Assembly: GCA_003694825.1 (NCBI GenBank)
Contig: RFJS01000442.1
Span: 1-15,542, forward strand
Direction: 5' to 3'
From: Verrucomicrobiota bacterium
Lineage (GTDB): Bacteria; Verrucomicrobiota; Verrucomicrobiia; Opitutales; Opitutaceae
DNA: 15,542 bases
Below, piece by piece: positions 1 to 7,556 of the stretch. How positions within the stretch are numbered: the first letter of the stretch is position 1; every line of letters starts with the position of its first letter. The notes beneath the pieces were generated by a model. The model had not been told where the DNA came from, searched no databases, and saw only the letters and a program-made list of their open reading frames with translations. The translations under genes were made by a program, and so were the position numbers.

Positions 1-300
1 GCCATCACGCCCGACGGTCCGCGGGGACCGATCTATGACCTCAAGGCCGGTGCCTTGCTGGCCGCCCGGCGCACCGGCTCTGCCATCTTGCTGATGGGCA
101 TCGAGTATCGGAAGGCGTGGCGGTTGAAGAGCTGGGACCGCTTCTGCATACCCGTACCCTTTTCCCGGGCACGCGTGCGTTTCGAGCTGGTGAGCCCGGA
201 GCAGCTCGATGCGCACCGGGAAGATCTTGCCCGCTGGCTTCGCGGCAGGCTCATGGAGCTCAACGGCGAGCGCGAGCAGAGCGCCGAGGCGGCCGGATAG
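1..300 (+). CDS. DUF374-type lysophospholipid acyltransferase, C-terminal part (5' truncated by window)
   Basis: The frame is open from the first base and ends at TAG 298-300, giving 99 residues of the C-terminal end of a protein. It begins with AITPDGPRGPIYDLKAGALL, which matches the conserved TPDGPRGP block of the DUF374 branch of the lysophospholipid acyltransferase superfamily. A later stretch, AWRLKSWDRFCIPVPFSR, is also typical of that family (tryptophan, then KSWDRF, then a proline/phenylalanine pair). These membrane-associated enzymes transfer an acyl chain to a lipid acceptor; the acceptor cannot be told here. The catalytic HX4D motif would lie upstream, outside the window. The gene ends 61 bp before the convergent glycosyltransferase stop. 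Family assignment is firm; substrate is unknown. Confidence 0.85.
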   Translation, partial: AITPDGPRGPIYDLKAGALLAARRTGSAILLMGIEYRKAWRLKSWDRFCIPVPFSRARVRFELVSPEQLDAHREDLARWLRGRLMELNGEREQSAEAAG

Positions 301-317
301 GCGGTGGCGTGGGCGCT

Positions 318-331
318 CGGCGCATGCGCCG
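318..331. repeat. Perfect 14-bp palindrome between convergent genes
   Basis: CGGCGCATGCGCCG is a perfect palindrome lying in the 61-bp gap between the acyltransferase stop (300) and the glycosyltransferase stop (362). Its position between two converging genes suggests a bidirectional transcription stop. However, no T-run follows on either strand and there is no room for a loop without opening the centre, so a terminator role is only a guess. Confidence 0.35.
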
Positions 332-361
332 CGGGGGGCGTGGCGGGCATCTGGATGCAGC

Positions 362-1600
362 TCAGGAGGCCTGGCGGAGCCGATCGAGGACGCGCTGGAC
401 CAGGCGTTCGATGCGCCCGGCGACGATGGTCGCGGCGTGATTGTCGAGCACCTGCCGGTAGGCGCGTTCGGTCATGGGATCGATGCGCTCGGGATGGGCG
501 ACGAGTTCGAGGATCTTCTCCGCGCAATCCACCGGGTCGCCCGTGCGAAAGACCAGTGCGTTCTCGCCGTTGCGGATGAGGTCGGCGCAGCTGCCTTCCA
601 CGGTCGTGACGATGGGCAGGCGGGCGGACATGGCCCGCAGCAGCACGACAGGAAAGGCCTCCGGCGTGCGCGCGGTGAAGAGGAAGGCGTCATAGGTGGG
701 GTAGAGCGAGGTCATGTCCTCCACCCTTGCGTGACGAATGGTGACGACGCCGGCGAGCTGCGCCGCGCGCACGTAATCGTGCAGGCGGCTTTCGAAGGCG
801 ACATCACCGCGACCGAAGATATCGAGAGAAAACTGCATGCTGCCCCCGTGGCGCAGTTCCTGGATCGCCTGGATGGCGGTCATGGGATCGTTTTCCATGT
901 CGAGGCTGCCCACCCAGAGCAGGCGGCGGATCTCGTCGCGGCGATGCGGCGTGGCCGGAATTTCGTCGCGACCGATGCAATACGGAATGATCTCGCTGCC
1001 GTCGATGGCATAGCCGGCGGAGCGGATGGATTCACGCAGCGCCCGCGAGGCGAAGCATGCATCGCGCAGCGGGATGCTGTTGGGCGGTTGCACGGGGAAG
1101 CGCTCGAGCAGCGGGCGGGCGAGCAGCGTCGTGCGCAGGAGCCGCCGGATGAGGCGTTCGCGGGAGGGCAGGGCGGCGGTCCACCAGGCGAACCAGGGAT
1201 CGTTTTTCAGGCGGTTTCGTGGCCAGGAATCGAATACGATGTAAACTACCTGGCGGCGCTGCCGGTAGAGCTCCCAGAGAAGGGAGTTTGAGAGTCCGGT
1301 CATGCTCCAGACGATGACGGCGTCGGCCGGCAGCTCATCGAGGGCGCTGCGCAGGGCCGCGAGGTTGTGCCGCTCGTTGCGCAGCAGCCGGGTGAAGGGC
1401 GGATGGGTCGCAGGGGCGAGGTAGAGCTTGCGCAGGGCGAAACGCTCGCGATCAGGCACGCCCGGCGTGCGCAGGTGGGAGGTGAGGACGCGGTTGAAAT
1501 GGCCGCGGTGGGCCAGCTCGTTGACGATGAGCCGGCATTGGCGCTCGACGGGACCGGTGGAGTAGGGCGGATAGTGGTTGGAGATGTGAAGCAGTTTCAC
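362..1600 (-). CDS. Glycosyltransferase family 4-like protein
   Basis: Encodes 412 residues, a normal length for a GT-B fold glycosyltransferase. The N-terminus, MKLLHISNHYPPYSTGPVER, is the usual first strand and loop of GT4 enzymes (compare HxxNHFPP). The C-terminal Rossmann half starts near residue 227 (LLWVGSLD) and runs through DIFGRGD (260-266) and LIRNGENALVF (341-351). Two donor-site features are unusual. In the E-x7-E region (E314-A-F-P) the second Glu is replaced by Arg322. The Arg and Lys normally found in the GR...K donor-phosphate motif are replaced (GS at 231-232, no Lys in the following loop). The start is a GTG at 1598-1600, chosen because it places the first beta strand at the N-terminus; no clear Shine-Dalgarno is seen. 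It probably adds a sugar to a cell-surface glycan, but donor, acceptor and even catalytic competence are uncertain. Confidence 0.85.
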   Translation of the reverse strand: MKLLHISNHYPPYSTGPVERQCRLIVNELAHRGHFNRVLTSHLRTPGVPDRERFALRKLYLAPATHPPFTRLLRNERHNLAALRSALDELPADAVIVWSMTGLSNSLLWELYRQRRQVVYIVFDSWPRNRLKNDPWFAWWTAALPSRERLIRRLLRTTLLARPLLERFPVQPPNSIPLRDACFASRALRESIRSAGYAIDGSEIIPYCIGRDEIPATPHRRDEIRRLLWVGSLDMENDPMTAIQAIQELRHGGSMQFSLDIFGRGDVAFESRLHDYVRAAQLAGVVTIRHARVEDMTSLYPTYDAFLFTARTPEAFPVVLLRAMSARLPIVTTVEGSCADLIRNGENALVFRTGDPVDCAEKILELVAHPERIDPMTERAYRQVLDNHAATIVAGRIERLVQRVLDRLRQAS

Positions 1601-1700
1601 GATCGGTGCCGCTGTCCATCGTCACGCATCGGCGGCGGACGGCAAGCAGATCACCCGAGCGAGCGGTGATTTCTCCGGCCGGGTCCGGCGGTTGGCACGA

Positions 1701-1734
1701 AAAACCGGCCGCCTCCGCGAAGGAGACGGCCGGT
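1701..1734 (-). terminator. Rho-independent terminator of the 161-aa lysine-rich-tail gene
   Basis: On the minus strand a 13-bp stem with one mismatch (arms at 1722-1734 and 1704-1716, five-base loop 1717-1721) is followed directly by a T-run read from 1704-1701 (GGTTTTTCG). It lies about 57 bp past the stop of the gene at 1791-2276, the right place and direction for its terminator. On the plus strand the same hairpin is followed only by GTGGTTTTC, a weaker tail, and no plus-strand gene needs it. Confidence 0.85.
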
Positions 1735-1790
1735 GTGGTTTTCTCGTTTATCGCTACTGCGGTGTTGGTCCGTGGCCGCCGGGCTGATCG

Positions 1791-2276
1791 TCAGAATGTC
1801 GGGACGACGGTGTTTTTCTGCCCGACTGTCGCGACGAAGTCTTCGCCGGCGCACCAGACCTCATCATTGATGAGGACTTTGTAGGGGAAGGGGCGTGACG
1901 CCGCCTTCGTGGACCATGTCCAGGCATCGGACGACTCGCAGTCCATGGGCACGCCGTGCTCCCAGCTCAGGCCGGGGCCTTCGCCGCGGATGTAGAGCGT
2001 GTTGCCGAAGCCGACATCGATACGCGCCTCGATCGTGGTGACCGCGGGCTCGGTAGCTGCCGGAGCCGGGGTCGATGCGACCGCGGGCGCAGCCGCCGGC
2101 GTCTTCGCAGCGGACGCTGCCTTTTTTGCAGTGGCCGTCTTCTTTTTCGTGGCGGCCTTCTTCGTGGCAGTGGTCGCTTTCTTCGCCGGCTTCGATGCCG
2201 CCTTCTTTTTGGCGGCCCGGGCGGGAGCCTTTGCAGCCGATTTGGCAGAGGCTTCCGTGGCTTTCGCTTTTTTCAT
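1791..2276 (-). CDS. Histone H1-like Lys/Ala-rich tail fused to a small beta-sandwich (carbohydrate-binding-like) domain
   Basis: Encodes 161 residues. Residues 1-57 are almost only Lys, Ala, Thr and Ser, with AKKAA/TKK repeats like bacterial histone H1-like (Hc1/HU-tail) proteins. Residues 58-80 are an Ala/Pro linker. Residues 81-161 form a compact domain (IEARIDVGFGNTLYIRGEG, then LSWEHGVPM, a Trp-rich strand WTWST, FPYKVLINDEVW, VGQKNTVVPTF). Its strand pattern resembles starch-binding CBM20/CBM48-type immunoglobulin-like domains. The fold match is by eye only. The tail would be expected to bind nucleic acid or another polyanion; the domain's ligand is unknown. There is no signal peptide, so it should be cytoplasmic. 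The gene stands alone, with its own terminator; ATG at 2274-2276 starts the basic tail. The reading frame is real: the C-terminal domain is well formed and the terminator fits. Confidence 0.8.
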   Translation of the reverse strand: MKKAKATEASAKSAAKAPARAAKKKAASKPAKKATTATKKAATKKKTATAKKAASAAKTPAAAPAVASTPAPAATEPAVTTIEARIDVGFGNTLYIRGEGPGLSWEHGVPMDCESSDAWTWSTKAASRPFPYKVLINDEVWCAGEDFVATVGQKNTVVPTF

Positions 2277-2464
2277 GGTCGTAGTATGTGTGCTCTCTGT
2301 GTTGTCGCTGGTGGATGCAGGGATGCACCCATTCGCACAGTCGCGAAATTTGCCAGCATGGGTTCAGACGGGCAACAGCAATTTCGGGGCCACTCGGTGG
2401 GGCGGAAAGGACGGCGCGGCCTGAATCGATCCTCTCGTTGATCTTCAGCCTGCTGTGGGCTCGA
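2277..2464 (-). promoter_or_regulatory. Upstream region of the lysine-rich-tail gene
   Basis: This 188-bp gap between the tRNA and the start at 2276 must hold the promoter of the lysine-rich-tail gene unless it is read through from the tRNA. It has a locally AT-richer stretch around 2340-2355 but no convincing -35/-10 pair. A 7-mer (GGATGCA) is directly repeated at about 2313-2327. No plus-strand gene is supported here. Confidence 0.3.
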
Positions 2465-2541
2465 TGGTGGGCGCTACAGGACTCGAACCTGTGACCCCTA
2501 GTGTGTGATACTAGTGCTCTAACCAACTGAGCTAAGCGCCC
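2465..2541 (-). tRNA. tRNA-Val (anticodon CAC)
   Basis: The minus strand folds into a full cloverleaf of 77 nt including an encoded CCA end. The acceptor stem is GGGCGCU/AGCGCCC, the D arm GCUC-AGUUGGUUA-GAGC, the anticodon arm CUAGU-AUCACAC-ACUAG and the T arm ACAGG-UUCGAGU-CCUGU, then A-CCA. In the seven-base anticodon loop U33 is followed by CAC, which reads the valine codon GUG. All four stems are perfectly paired. It lies 105 bp downstream of the giant coiled-coil gene on the same strand. Confidence 0.97.
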
Positions 2542-2646
2542 CCGGAAGGAGGAAAGCGCAGAGAGTGAACGGGCCGTGATCGGCTTGGCAATCCCGGAGT
2601 TGCAGAGAATTCGTGATCCGGGCGCGGCGGCCGGCGGACGCGGCGG

Positions 2647-5600
2647 TTATCGCTTGCGGCCGGCGGACCACATGGAGCGCTGCGGGACGCCGCCGGTGGG
2701 GGAGGCGGCCTGGGCCAGCCGGAGGGTGAACTGCCGTTCGCGCTCCTCGAATGCCTCGAGGTCGCGCTCGAGCTTCGCCTGTTTTTCGCGGAGGTGTTCC
2801 TCGTAGCGGCGAAGCGCCGCCTCCTGTTCCTGGAAGGTGCGCACGTCGTCGAGGAAGGCCTTGCGGTCGCGCTCGAGCGCTTCGGAGGCCTTGTGCACCT
2901 TTTCCCAGGCGGCCTTGACGGCGGCATCGTCGCCAAGCGGTCGCGGATGGGCCGGGGGGCGGCGGCTCTGGAGGCGGACCCTTTCCTGTTCGAGGCGCTT
3001 CTGCTGCTCGCGCAGCCGGGCCTCGAAGGCCTTGAGGCTCTTTTCCTGCCGCTCGAGGTTTTCGATGTCTTCGAGGAAGTTTTTGCGATCTTCCTCGAGT
3101 TTGGCCATGGCCTGCTTGATCCGCGCGGTTTCGAGGCGGGCCTTGAGCTTTTCGCGATTGAGCTGTTCGCGCTCCTTGCGGAGCTGTTCGCGGGCCTTTT
3201 CGAGTTCGGCGCGATCGGAGGCGTCGGCGCGCATTTTTTCCGCGGCGGATTTGGCGAGCTGCTGTTCCATTTCCTCGCGGCGGCGGGCGAGGGCGGCGCG
3301 CTCCTCCTGGAGGCGGGCGATCTGTTGATCGCGCTCGCGTTGAAGCTGGTTGCGCTCTTCGGCGAGCCGCGTGCTTTCCAGCTGGAGGGTGCGGCGCTCG
3401 GAGAGGAGTTGCTGGCGCAGGCGCTTGAGTTCTTCGCGTTCGGTGGCGAGTGCTTCGCGCTCTTCGTCGGATGAGCCGGCGGCGTTGATCTGTGCCTTGA
3501 GGCTCTCGCGTTCGACCTCGAGGCGCTCGTGCTGGGCCTTGAGTGCTTTGCGCTCTTCTTCGAGCTGGGCGTGAGCGGCGGCGAGGGCCTGGCGCTCCTG
3601 GTTGAGGGTGCGGCGCAGGGAGTCGAGGCGGGCGCGCTCGCCGGCGAGTTCGGCGCGCTGCTCTTCCTGGTCCTGCATGGCGGCGGTGGCGCGTTCGGCC
3701 AGGGCCTGGCGTTCGCGTTCGAGCCGGGCTTCCAGCTCGGCGATGCGGGCGGCGCGCTCCTCGAGTTCGTTGTTGCGTTCGCGGTTCTCGCGAGCGGTCG
3801 CCTCAAGTTGTTCCTGGAGGGCGCTGAGGCGCTCGCGGTCGGCCTCGAGCCGGCGGGTGCGCTCTTCGAGCTGCGCGAACTGCCGCTGTTTTTCCGCGAG
3901 GGTTTTCTTTTCCTCTTCGAGAGCGGCGCGGGCGTTTTGCAGGGCGGTGTGTTCGGCCTCGAGCTTGCGGGTGTGCTCGGCCTGGGCTTCGGCCTGCTTT
4001 TGCAGCTGGGCGGCGCGTTGCTCGAGTTGCTGTTTTTCGGCGGCGAGCGCCTCGCGGGCTTTTTCGATTTCTTCGGAGGCGCGGGCCTGGGCGGTGGCGA
4101 TGCCGTGGCGGGCGGCGAGGTCTTCGATCTCGGCTTCGCGCAGATCGAGGGCGGCGGCGCGGTTGTTGAGTTCGCTGCGGGCGGCTTCGATGGCGGCGCG
4201 CTCGGCGTCGAGCGCCTCGGAACGGCGTTGATTTTCGCTGCGGGCGGCTTCGAGCGCTTCGCGGGCGGCCTGGAGCGTTTCTTCCTCACGGCGAAGGGTT
4301 TCACGTGCCTTGCGGACGCTGTCGCGCTCCTGGTGAACGGTTTCGCGCAGGGCGAGGATGGCGCGGGCTTCGGCTTCGGCTTTGGTGACGGCCTCGCGCT
4401 GTTCGGCGAGGTTTTCCTTTTCCGATTCGAGGGCCTGGCGGTTCTCCGCGAGTTCGCGCTGCGCGTTTTCGAGTTCGGTGTGGCGGCGTTCGAGGGCGTC
4501 GCGGGTGGCGGTGAGCGAGGAGCGCTCGGCGCTGAGGCGCGCCTCGTCGTCACGCAGACGGGCGGCGAGCGCCTCGGCTTCGCGTTCGTTTTGCGCGAGG
4601 GATTGCTCGCGGCGGTTGAGTGCTTCGCGCCGGGCCTCGAGTTCTTCGATAGCCTGGGAGAGGTTGCGGCCTTCGGCTTCGATGTCGGAGCGCCGGCGGT
4701 TGAGCAGTTCGGTTTCGTTGCGAAGGGCGAGACGCTCGGCCTCGAGTTGTTCGCGGGTTTGGGCGGCCTCGGCCTGGAAGCGTTCGCGCTCTTCGTTGAA
4801 GCGGTGGACCTGTTGGTCGAATTCGGCGCGGATTTGCTCGAGCTGTTCGCGGGACTGGCGAAGGGCTTTCTCGCGTTCGCTCAGTTCAGTTTCGGCCTGT
4901 TTGACGTCCTGCTGCCGGGCGAGGCTCTCCTGGAGTTCGTTTTTGAGGCGGGCGGCTTCGGCGGCGTCGTTGCGGGCCTCGGCGAGTTTGCGCTCGAGAG
5001 CGGCTTTCTGTTCCTCGAGCTGACGTTTCTGTTCGAGGAGCTGTTTTTCGGTTTCGGCGAGGCGGTTTTGGAGGGTATCGAGTTCCTCGCTACGGTTGTC
5101 GAGAGTGGCGCGGATGCGGGCGAGCTTTTGCTCTTCGTCGCTCAGGGCGGCGGCGCGGGTGTTGAGCTCGGCGGTGCGCTGGTCGATCTCTTCGCGGCGC
5201 GCTTCGAGTTCGCGGGCTTCCTTGCCGAGGCGTTCAGCCTCGGCTTCGAGGTGGGCGGCGCGCTCTTCGAGGCCGGCGAGGCGGGCGGTGGCTTCGTCGA
5301 TGCGCTTTTGTTCTTCGGCCTGTTTGCGGGCTCGCTGTTCGCAGGCTTCGCGGGCGGCGGCGAGATCGCGGCGGCCGGCCTCGAGTTCGTGGCGAGCCTT
5401 TTCGATCTGCATGGCGCGACGCTCGAGTTCGTCGCGATTCTTCTCGTAGGCCTCGGTGGCTTCGCGGAGGTGCTCGGTTTCTTCGACGAGTTCGGCGGCG
5501 CGCCGGGAGAGGGTTTCCTGTTCGGTGCGGACGCGGCGCTCGCGGGCTTCGAGCTGTTGTGTGCGTTCGTCGAGGGCGCGGGCCTTTTCGGCGAGTTCAG

Positions 5601-7257
5601 CGGAGAGTTTTTCGACGGCGGCTTCGCGCTGCTGGATGGCCTGTTCGTGCTCGGCGAGGTTTGCGGTCCGCGCTTCGAGGTCGGCTTGCAGGCTGGCGAG
5701 TTCGGCGTGGCGGGTCTCGAGTTGCTCGCTGCGCTGCCGCAGTTCTTCGGCTCGAGTGTCGAGCTGCTTTTCGGTTTCTGCGAGGCGGGTTTCCGATTCG
5801 CTGAGGGTGTTTTCGCGTTCGTCGAGGGAACGGGCAAGGGCCTGCAGGCGCGTGGTTTCGTCCTCGATACGGGCGCGTTCCTCTTCGAGGGCGGCCTGTC
5901 TTTGCTCGAGGTCGGCAACGGCGGCCTCGCGATCGGCGAGGGCCTCTTCGCGGGCGTCGGTGGCGGCCTGGCGTTCGTCGAGTTCGGTGCGTCGGTCGGC
6001 GAGTTCGCGGCTGAGTTTTTCGAGTTCGGCGCGGCGGGTGTCGTGGGCGGCGATCTCGGCCTGGAGCTTTTCGCGGTCGCTGGCGAGGGCTTCGCGCTGG
6101 GTGTTGAGGCGGGCGACGGCGTCGCGCAGGGCGGCGCGTTCCTGTTCGAGCTGGCCGCGGGCGGCGGCGAGTTCGGCTTCGCGGGCGGCGAGGGCTTCGG
6201 TCTGTTCGCCGAGTTCGCGGGCCCGCTTTTCGGCGGCGTCTTTCTGTTCTTCGAGCGCCTGTTGGGCAGCTTCGATGCGCGCCTTGATGGCGAGTTGGCG
6301 GGCGAGTTCCTCGCGCTGTTCTTCGAGTTGCCGGGCAGTTTCGGCGACGTTGGCGCGGGCCTGGTCGAGTTCGGCGTGGTCGTTGTCGAGCTGCTTGAGG
6401 ATTTCGCTGGCGCGGGCGGATTCGGCGGCGAGGCGTTCGTGTTCGGCGTCGAGTGCTTTTTGCCGTTCGGCGATGCGGGTGCGCTCTTCTTCGAGCCGGG
6501 CGTGTTCCTGCTCGATTTGCCGGCGTTGGTCTTCGAGCCTGGCCGCTTCCTCGGCGCTGGTGCGGCGAAGCGTTTCGATTTCGGCGCTGAGGCGCTCGTG
6601 TTCTTCCCGGCGGGTCTCGAGGTCAGCGAGTTCTTCGGTGAGGGTGGCCTTTTCGCGTCGCAGCGTGCGTGCGGCTTCTTCGAGTTCTTCGCGCTCGGTT
6701 TTGAGGCGGTCGATCTCCTGCTCGAGGGTGGCGACGCGGGTGCGGATTCCTGCCGCGCTTTCTTCGAAGTCGGGGTCCGGTCCGAGAGCGGGCGGCTCCT
6801 CGGCCGGTTCGGGCCGGGGAAGATCGCCAACGGACTCGGAGACTTCGGCGGCGGCTTCCACGGCGTCCTCGGTGACGGTTTCGATGCCTTCGCCGTCCGG
6901 GCAGAGGAGGGTGGCGGCGCGCTGGACGATCTCCGTGATGTTTTCAGGGTCGTCGAAGACATCGGTGATGCCGATGCGGATGCCGTGGACGACGGCGGGA
7001 AGATCGAGGTCGGCCGCGATCATGAATACCGGCACGGTCGGCTGGATCTTTTTGATGGCTTCGACGAAGGCGAAGCCGTCGGTGCCCTCCAGCTTGTGGT
7101 CCGTGATCACCAGGTCGAAGAGCTCCTGGCGGGCCAGGCGGAGGGCGTCGTTGGCCGAGGTGTGCGCGCGTATGTCGAAGCCGAGGTCGGCCAGCGGAAG
7201 GGCGAGCGCTCGGCGTGCGGCGACGCTGTTACGAAGAATGAGAATCTTGCGAGTCAA
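2647..7257 (-). CDS. Giant pseudo-receiver / coiled-coil protein (1536 aa)
   Basis: Residues 1-118 form a CheY-like receiver domain: beta-1 KILILRN, then DLVITDHKL with Asp53 at the phospho-acceptor position. The acidic pair is replaced (Arg9-Asn10), the conserved Thr/Ser is Ala81 and the conserved Lys before Pro104 is Asp103, so it is probably a pseudo-receiver. Residues 120-170 are an acidic, Pro-rich linker. From about 171 to 1510 the chain is almost unbroken Glu/Arg/Ala/Leu/Gln heptad coiled coil with hardly any Pro or Gly. One break lies at about 1431-1445 ([13 protein letters not shown]). It separates two copies of a DRKxFLxD...REKQxKLE motif (about 1390-1425 and 1464-1499). The C-terminus is basic ([10 protein letters not shown]). 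There is no signal peptide or membrane segment, so it should be a cytoplasmic rod or scaffold. The start is TTG at 7255-7257, chosen because beta-1 follows at once and no nearby in-frame ATG exists. Layout resembles Myxococcus AglZ and FrzS (pseudo-receiver plus long coiled coil, polarity and motility), but homology is not shown. Confidence 0.9.
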   Translation of the reverse strand: MTRKILILRNSVAARRALALPLADLGFDIRAHTSANDALRLARQELFDLVITDHKLEGTDGFAFVEAIKKIQPTVPVFMIAADLDLPAVVHGIRIGITDVFDDPENITEIVQRAATLLCPDGEGIETVTEDAVEAAAEVSESVGDLPRPEPAEEPPALGPDPDFEESAAGIRTRVATLEQEIDRLKTEREELEEAARTLRREKATLTEELADLETRREEHERLSAEIETLRRTSAEEAARLEDQRRQIEQEHARLEEERTRIAERQKALDAEHERLAAESARASEILKQLDNDHAELDQARANVAETARQLEEQREELARQLAIKARIEAAQQALEEQKDAAEKRARELGEQTEALAAREAELAAARGQLEQERAALRDAVARLNTQREALASDREKLQAEIAAHDTRRAELEKLSRELADRRTELDERQAATDAREEALADREAAVADLEQRQAALEEERARIEDETTRLQALARSLDERENTLSESETRLAETEKQLDTRAEELRQRSEQLETRHAELASLQADLEARTANLAEHEQAIQQREAAVEKLSAELAEKARALDERTQQLEARERRVRTEQETLSRRAAELVEETEHLREATEAYEKNRDELERRAMQIEKARHELEAGRRDLAAAREACEQRARKQAEEQKRIDEATARLAGLEERAAHLEAEAERLGKEARELEARREEIDQRTAELNTRAAALSDEEQKLARIRATLDNRSEELDTLQNRLAETEKQLLEQKRQLEEQKAALERKLAEARNDAAEAARLKNELQESLARQQDVKQAETELSEREKALRQSREQLEQIRAEFDQQVHRFNEERERFQAEAAQTREQLEAERLALRNETELLNRRRSDIEAEGRNLSQAIEELEARREALNRREQSLAQNEREAEALAARLRDDEARLSAERSSLTATRDALERRHTELENAQRELAENRQALESEKENLAEQREAVTKAEAEARAILALRETVHQERDSVRKARETLRREEETLQAAREALEAARSENQRRSEALDAERAAIEAARSELNNRAAALDLREAEIEDLAARHGIATAQARASEEIEKAREALAAEKQQLEQRAAQLQKQAEAQAEHTRKLEAEHTALQNARAALEEEKKTLAEKQRQFAQLEERTRRLEADRERLSALQEQLEATARENRERNNELEERAARIAELEARLERERQALAERATAAMQDQEEQRAELAGERARLDSLRRTLNQERQALAAAHAQLEEERKALKAQHERLEVERESLKAQINAAGSSDEEREALATEREELKRLRQQLLSERRTLQLESTRLAEERNQLQRERDQQIARLQEERAALARRREEMEQQLAKSAAEKMRADASDRAELEKAREQLRKEREQLNREKLKARLETARIKQAMAKLEEDRKNFLEDIENLERQEKSLKAFEARLREQQKRLEQERVRLQSRRPPAHPRPLGDDAAVKAAWEKVHKASEALERDRKAFLDDVRTFQEQEAALRRYEEHLREKQAKLERDLEAFEERERQFTLRLAQAASPTGGVPQRSMWSAGRKR

Positions 7258-7365
7258 TGAAGGAAGGCACCTACGGGGGAGTGCTCGTCTCGTTCGTGCC
7301 CGGGGTTCAGTGCACCGGGGAGATCCATGGTCTGTTTACCCGAGATTTTACCGACGGATGTGTGA

Positions 7366-7380
7366 CAGTGTGGCACACTG
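7366..7380. promoter_or_regulatory. Perfect inverted repeat CAGTGTG-g-CACACTG, possible operator
   Basis: Two 7-bp arms are exact reverse complements around a single central base. The site lies near the middle of the divergent region, about 109 bp from the giant gene's start codon and about 177 bp from clpB's. The size and symmetry suit a dimeric helix-turn-helix repressor. The regulator is unknown. Confidence 0.4.
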
Positions 7381-7452
7381 GGTGGCCTGAGCATGGGGCG
7401 AGGTGCCCCGCCGTCGCGGACAGGGGTGGTCGGAGCTGGAGTGTGGTGTTTT

Positions 7453-7487
7453 GCAACTATTTTGTTAACAACGACTTGATCAGTTGC
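7453..7487. promoter_or_regulatory. Nested palindromes upstream of clpB (GCAACT...AGTTGC around TTGTTAACAA)
   Basis: A perfect 10-bp palindrome TTGTTAACAA (7462-7471) sits between two inverted 6-bp arms, GCAACT (7453-7458) and AGTTGC (7482-7487), in the most AT-rich part of the clpB upstream region, 70-100 bp before the ATG. This could be an operator overlapping the clpB promoter. It does not match the CIRCE consensus. Confidence 0.35.
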
Positions 7488-7556
7488 CGAGGCGTTTCCG
7501 CGGGAGGGGGAGATCGGAATGTATCCTGCAGGAAGAGTGGCGGAATTTTCTCAGCC

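Larger units (their letters stand above)
7258..7556. promoter_or_regulatory. Divergent intergenic region between the giant coiled-coil gene and clpB
   Basis: This 299-bp region separates two divergent starts and must contain promoters for both. The half near clpB has an AT-rich island at about 7447-7480 in a GC-rich background, the likeliest promoter area for clpB. No confident sigma-70, sigma-32 or CIRCE (HrcA) element was recognised. A TATCCT at 7522-7527 could be a -10 box with a short leader, but no good -35 accompanies it. Two perfect palindromes inside are listed separately. The open frame running through this region into clpB does not look like protein-coding sequence. Confidence 0.6.

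Noticed and set aside
209..1291. A 360-codon plus-strand frame opposite the glycosyltransferase
   Set aside because: Shadow frame without recognisable domain; the minus strand has clear GT-B motifs.
2465..2541. tRNA-Val as an integration site for a mobile element
   Set aside because: No integrase, no repeat of the tRNA 3' end and no base-composition change beside it.
2532..4553. A 673-codon minus-strand frame in a different register from the giant gene
   Set aside because: Pro/Ser/Ala/Arg-rich shadow of the coiled-coil coding frame that also runs into the tRNA-Val gene.
2647..6740. Short DNA repeats such as GAGTTCGGCG (exact at 3202, 3646, 5488, 5698, 6022, 6367) as a repeat array
   Set aside because: Irregular spacing within a coding frame; they come from recurring Arg-Ala-Glu-Leu segments of the coiled coil.
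5142..6962. A 606-codon minus-strand frame inside the giant gene
   Set aside because: Same codon-bias artefact, low-complexity product.
3529..7260. A 1243-codon open frame on the plus strand, antisense to the giant gene
   Set aside because: It is the mirror of GAG, GCG, CTG and CGC codons in the coiled-coil gene. The predicted product is a low-complexity Gly/Phe/Leu/Glu string without any domain, and the opposite frame has a recognisable receiver domain and heptads.
7371..7386. TGGCAC as half of a sigma-54 promoter
   Set aside because: The matching TTGC element is not at the required spacing; the bases are better explained as one arm of the 15-bp inverted repeat.
5456..7390. A 644-codon plus-strand frame rich in Ser/Arg/Ala overlapping the giant gene
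   Set aside because: Low-complexity shadow of the same repetitive GC-rich sequence; no domain and no plausible start context.
7257..7556. N-terminal extension of clpB by 100 codons in the same open frame
   Set aside because: The extra residues do not resemble Clp proteins, and residue 1 at 7557 aligns with the normal ClpB N-terminus.
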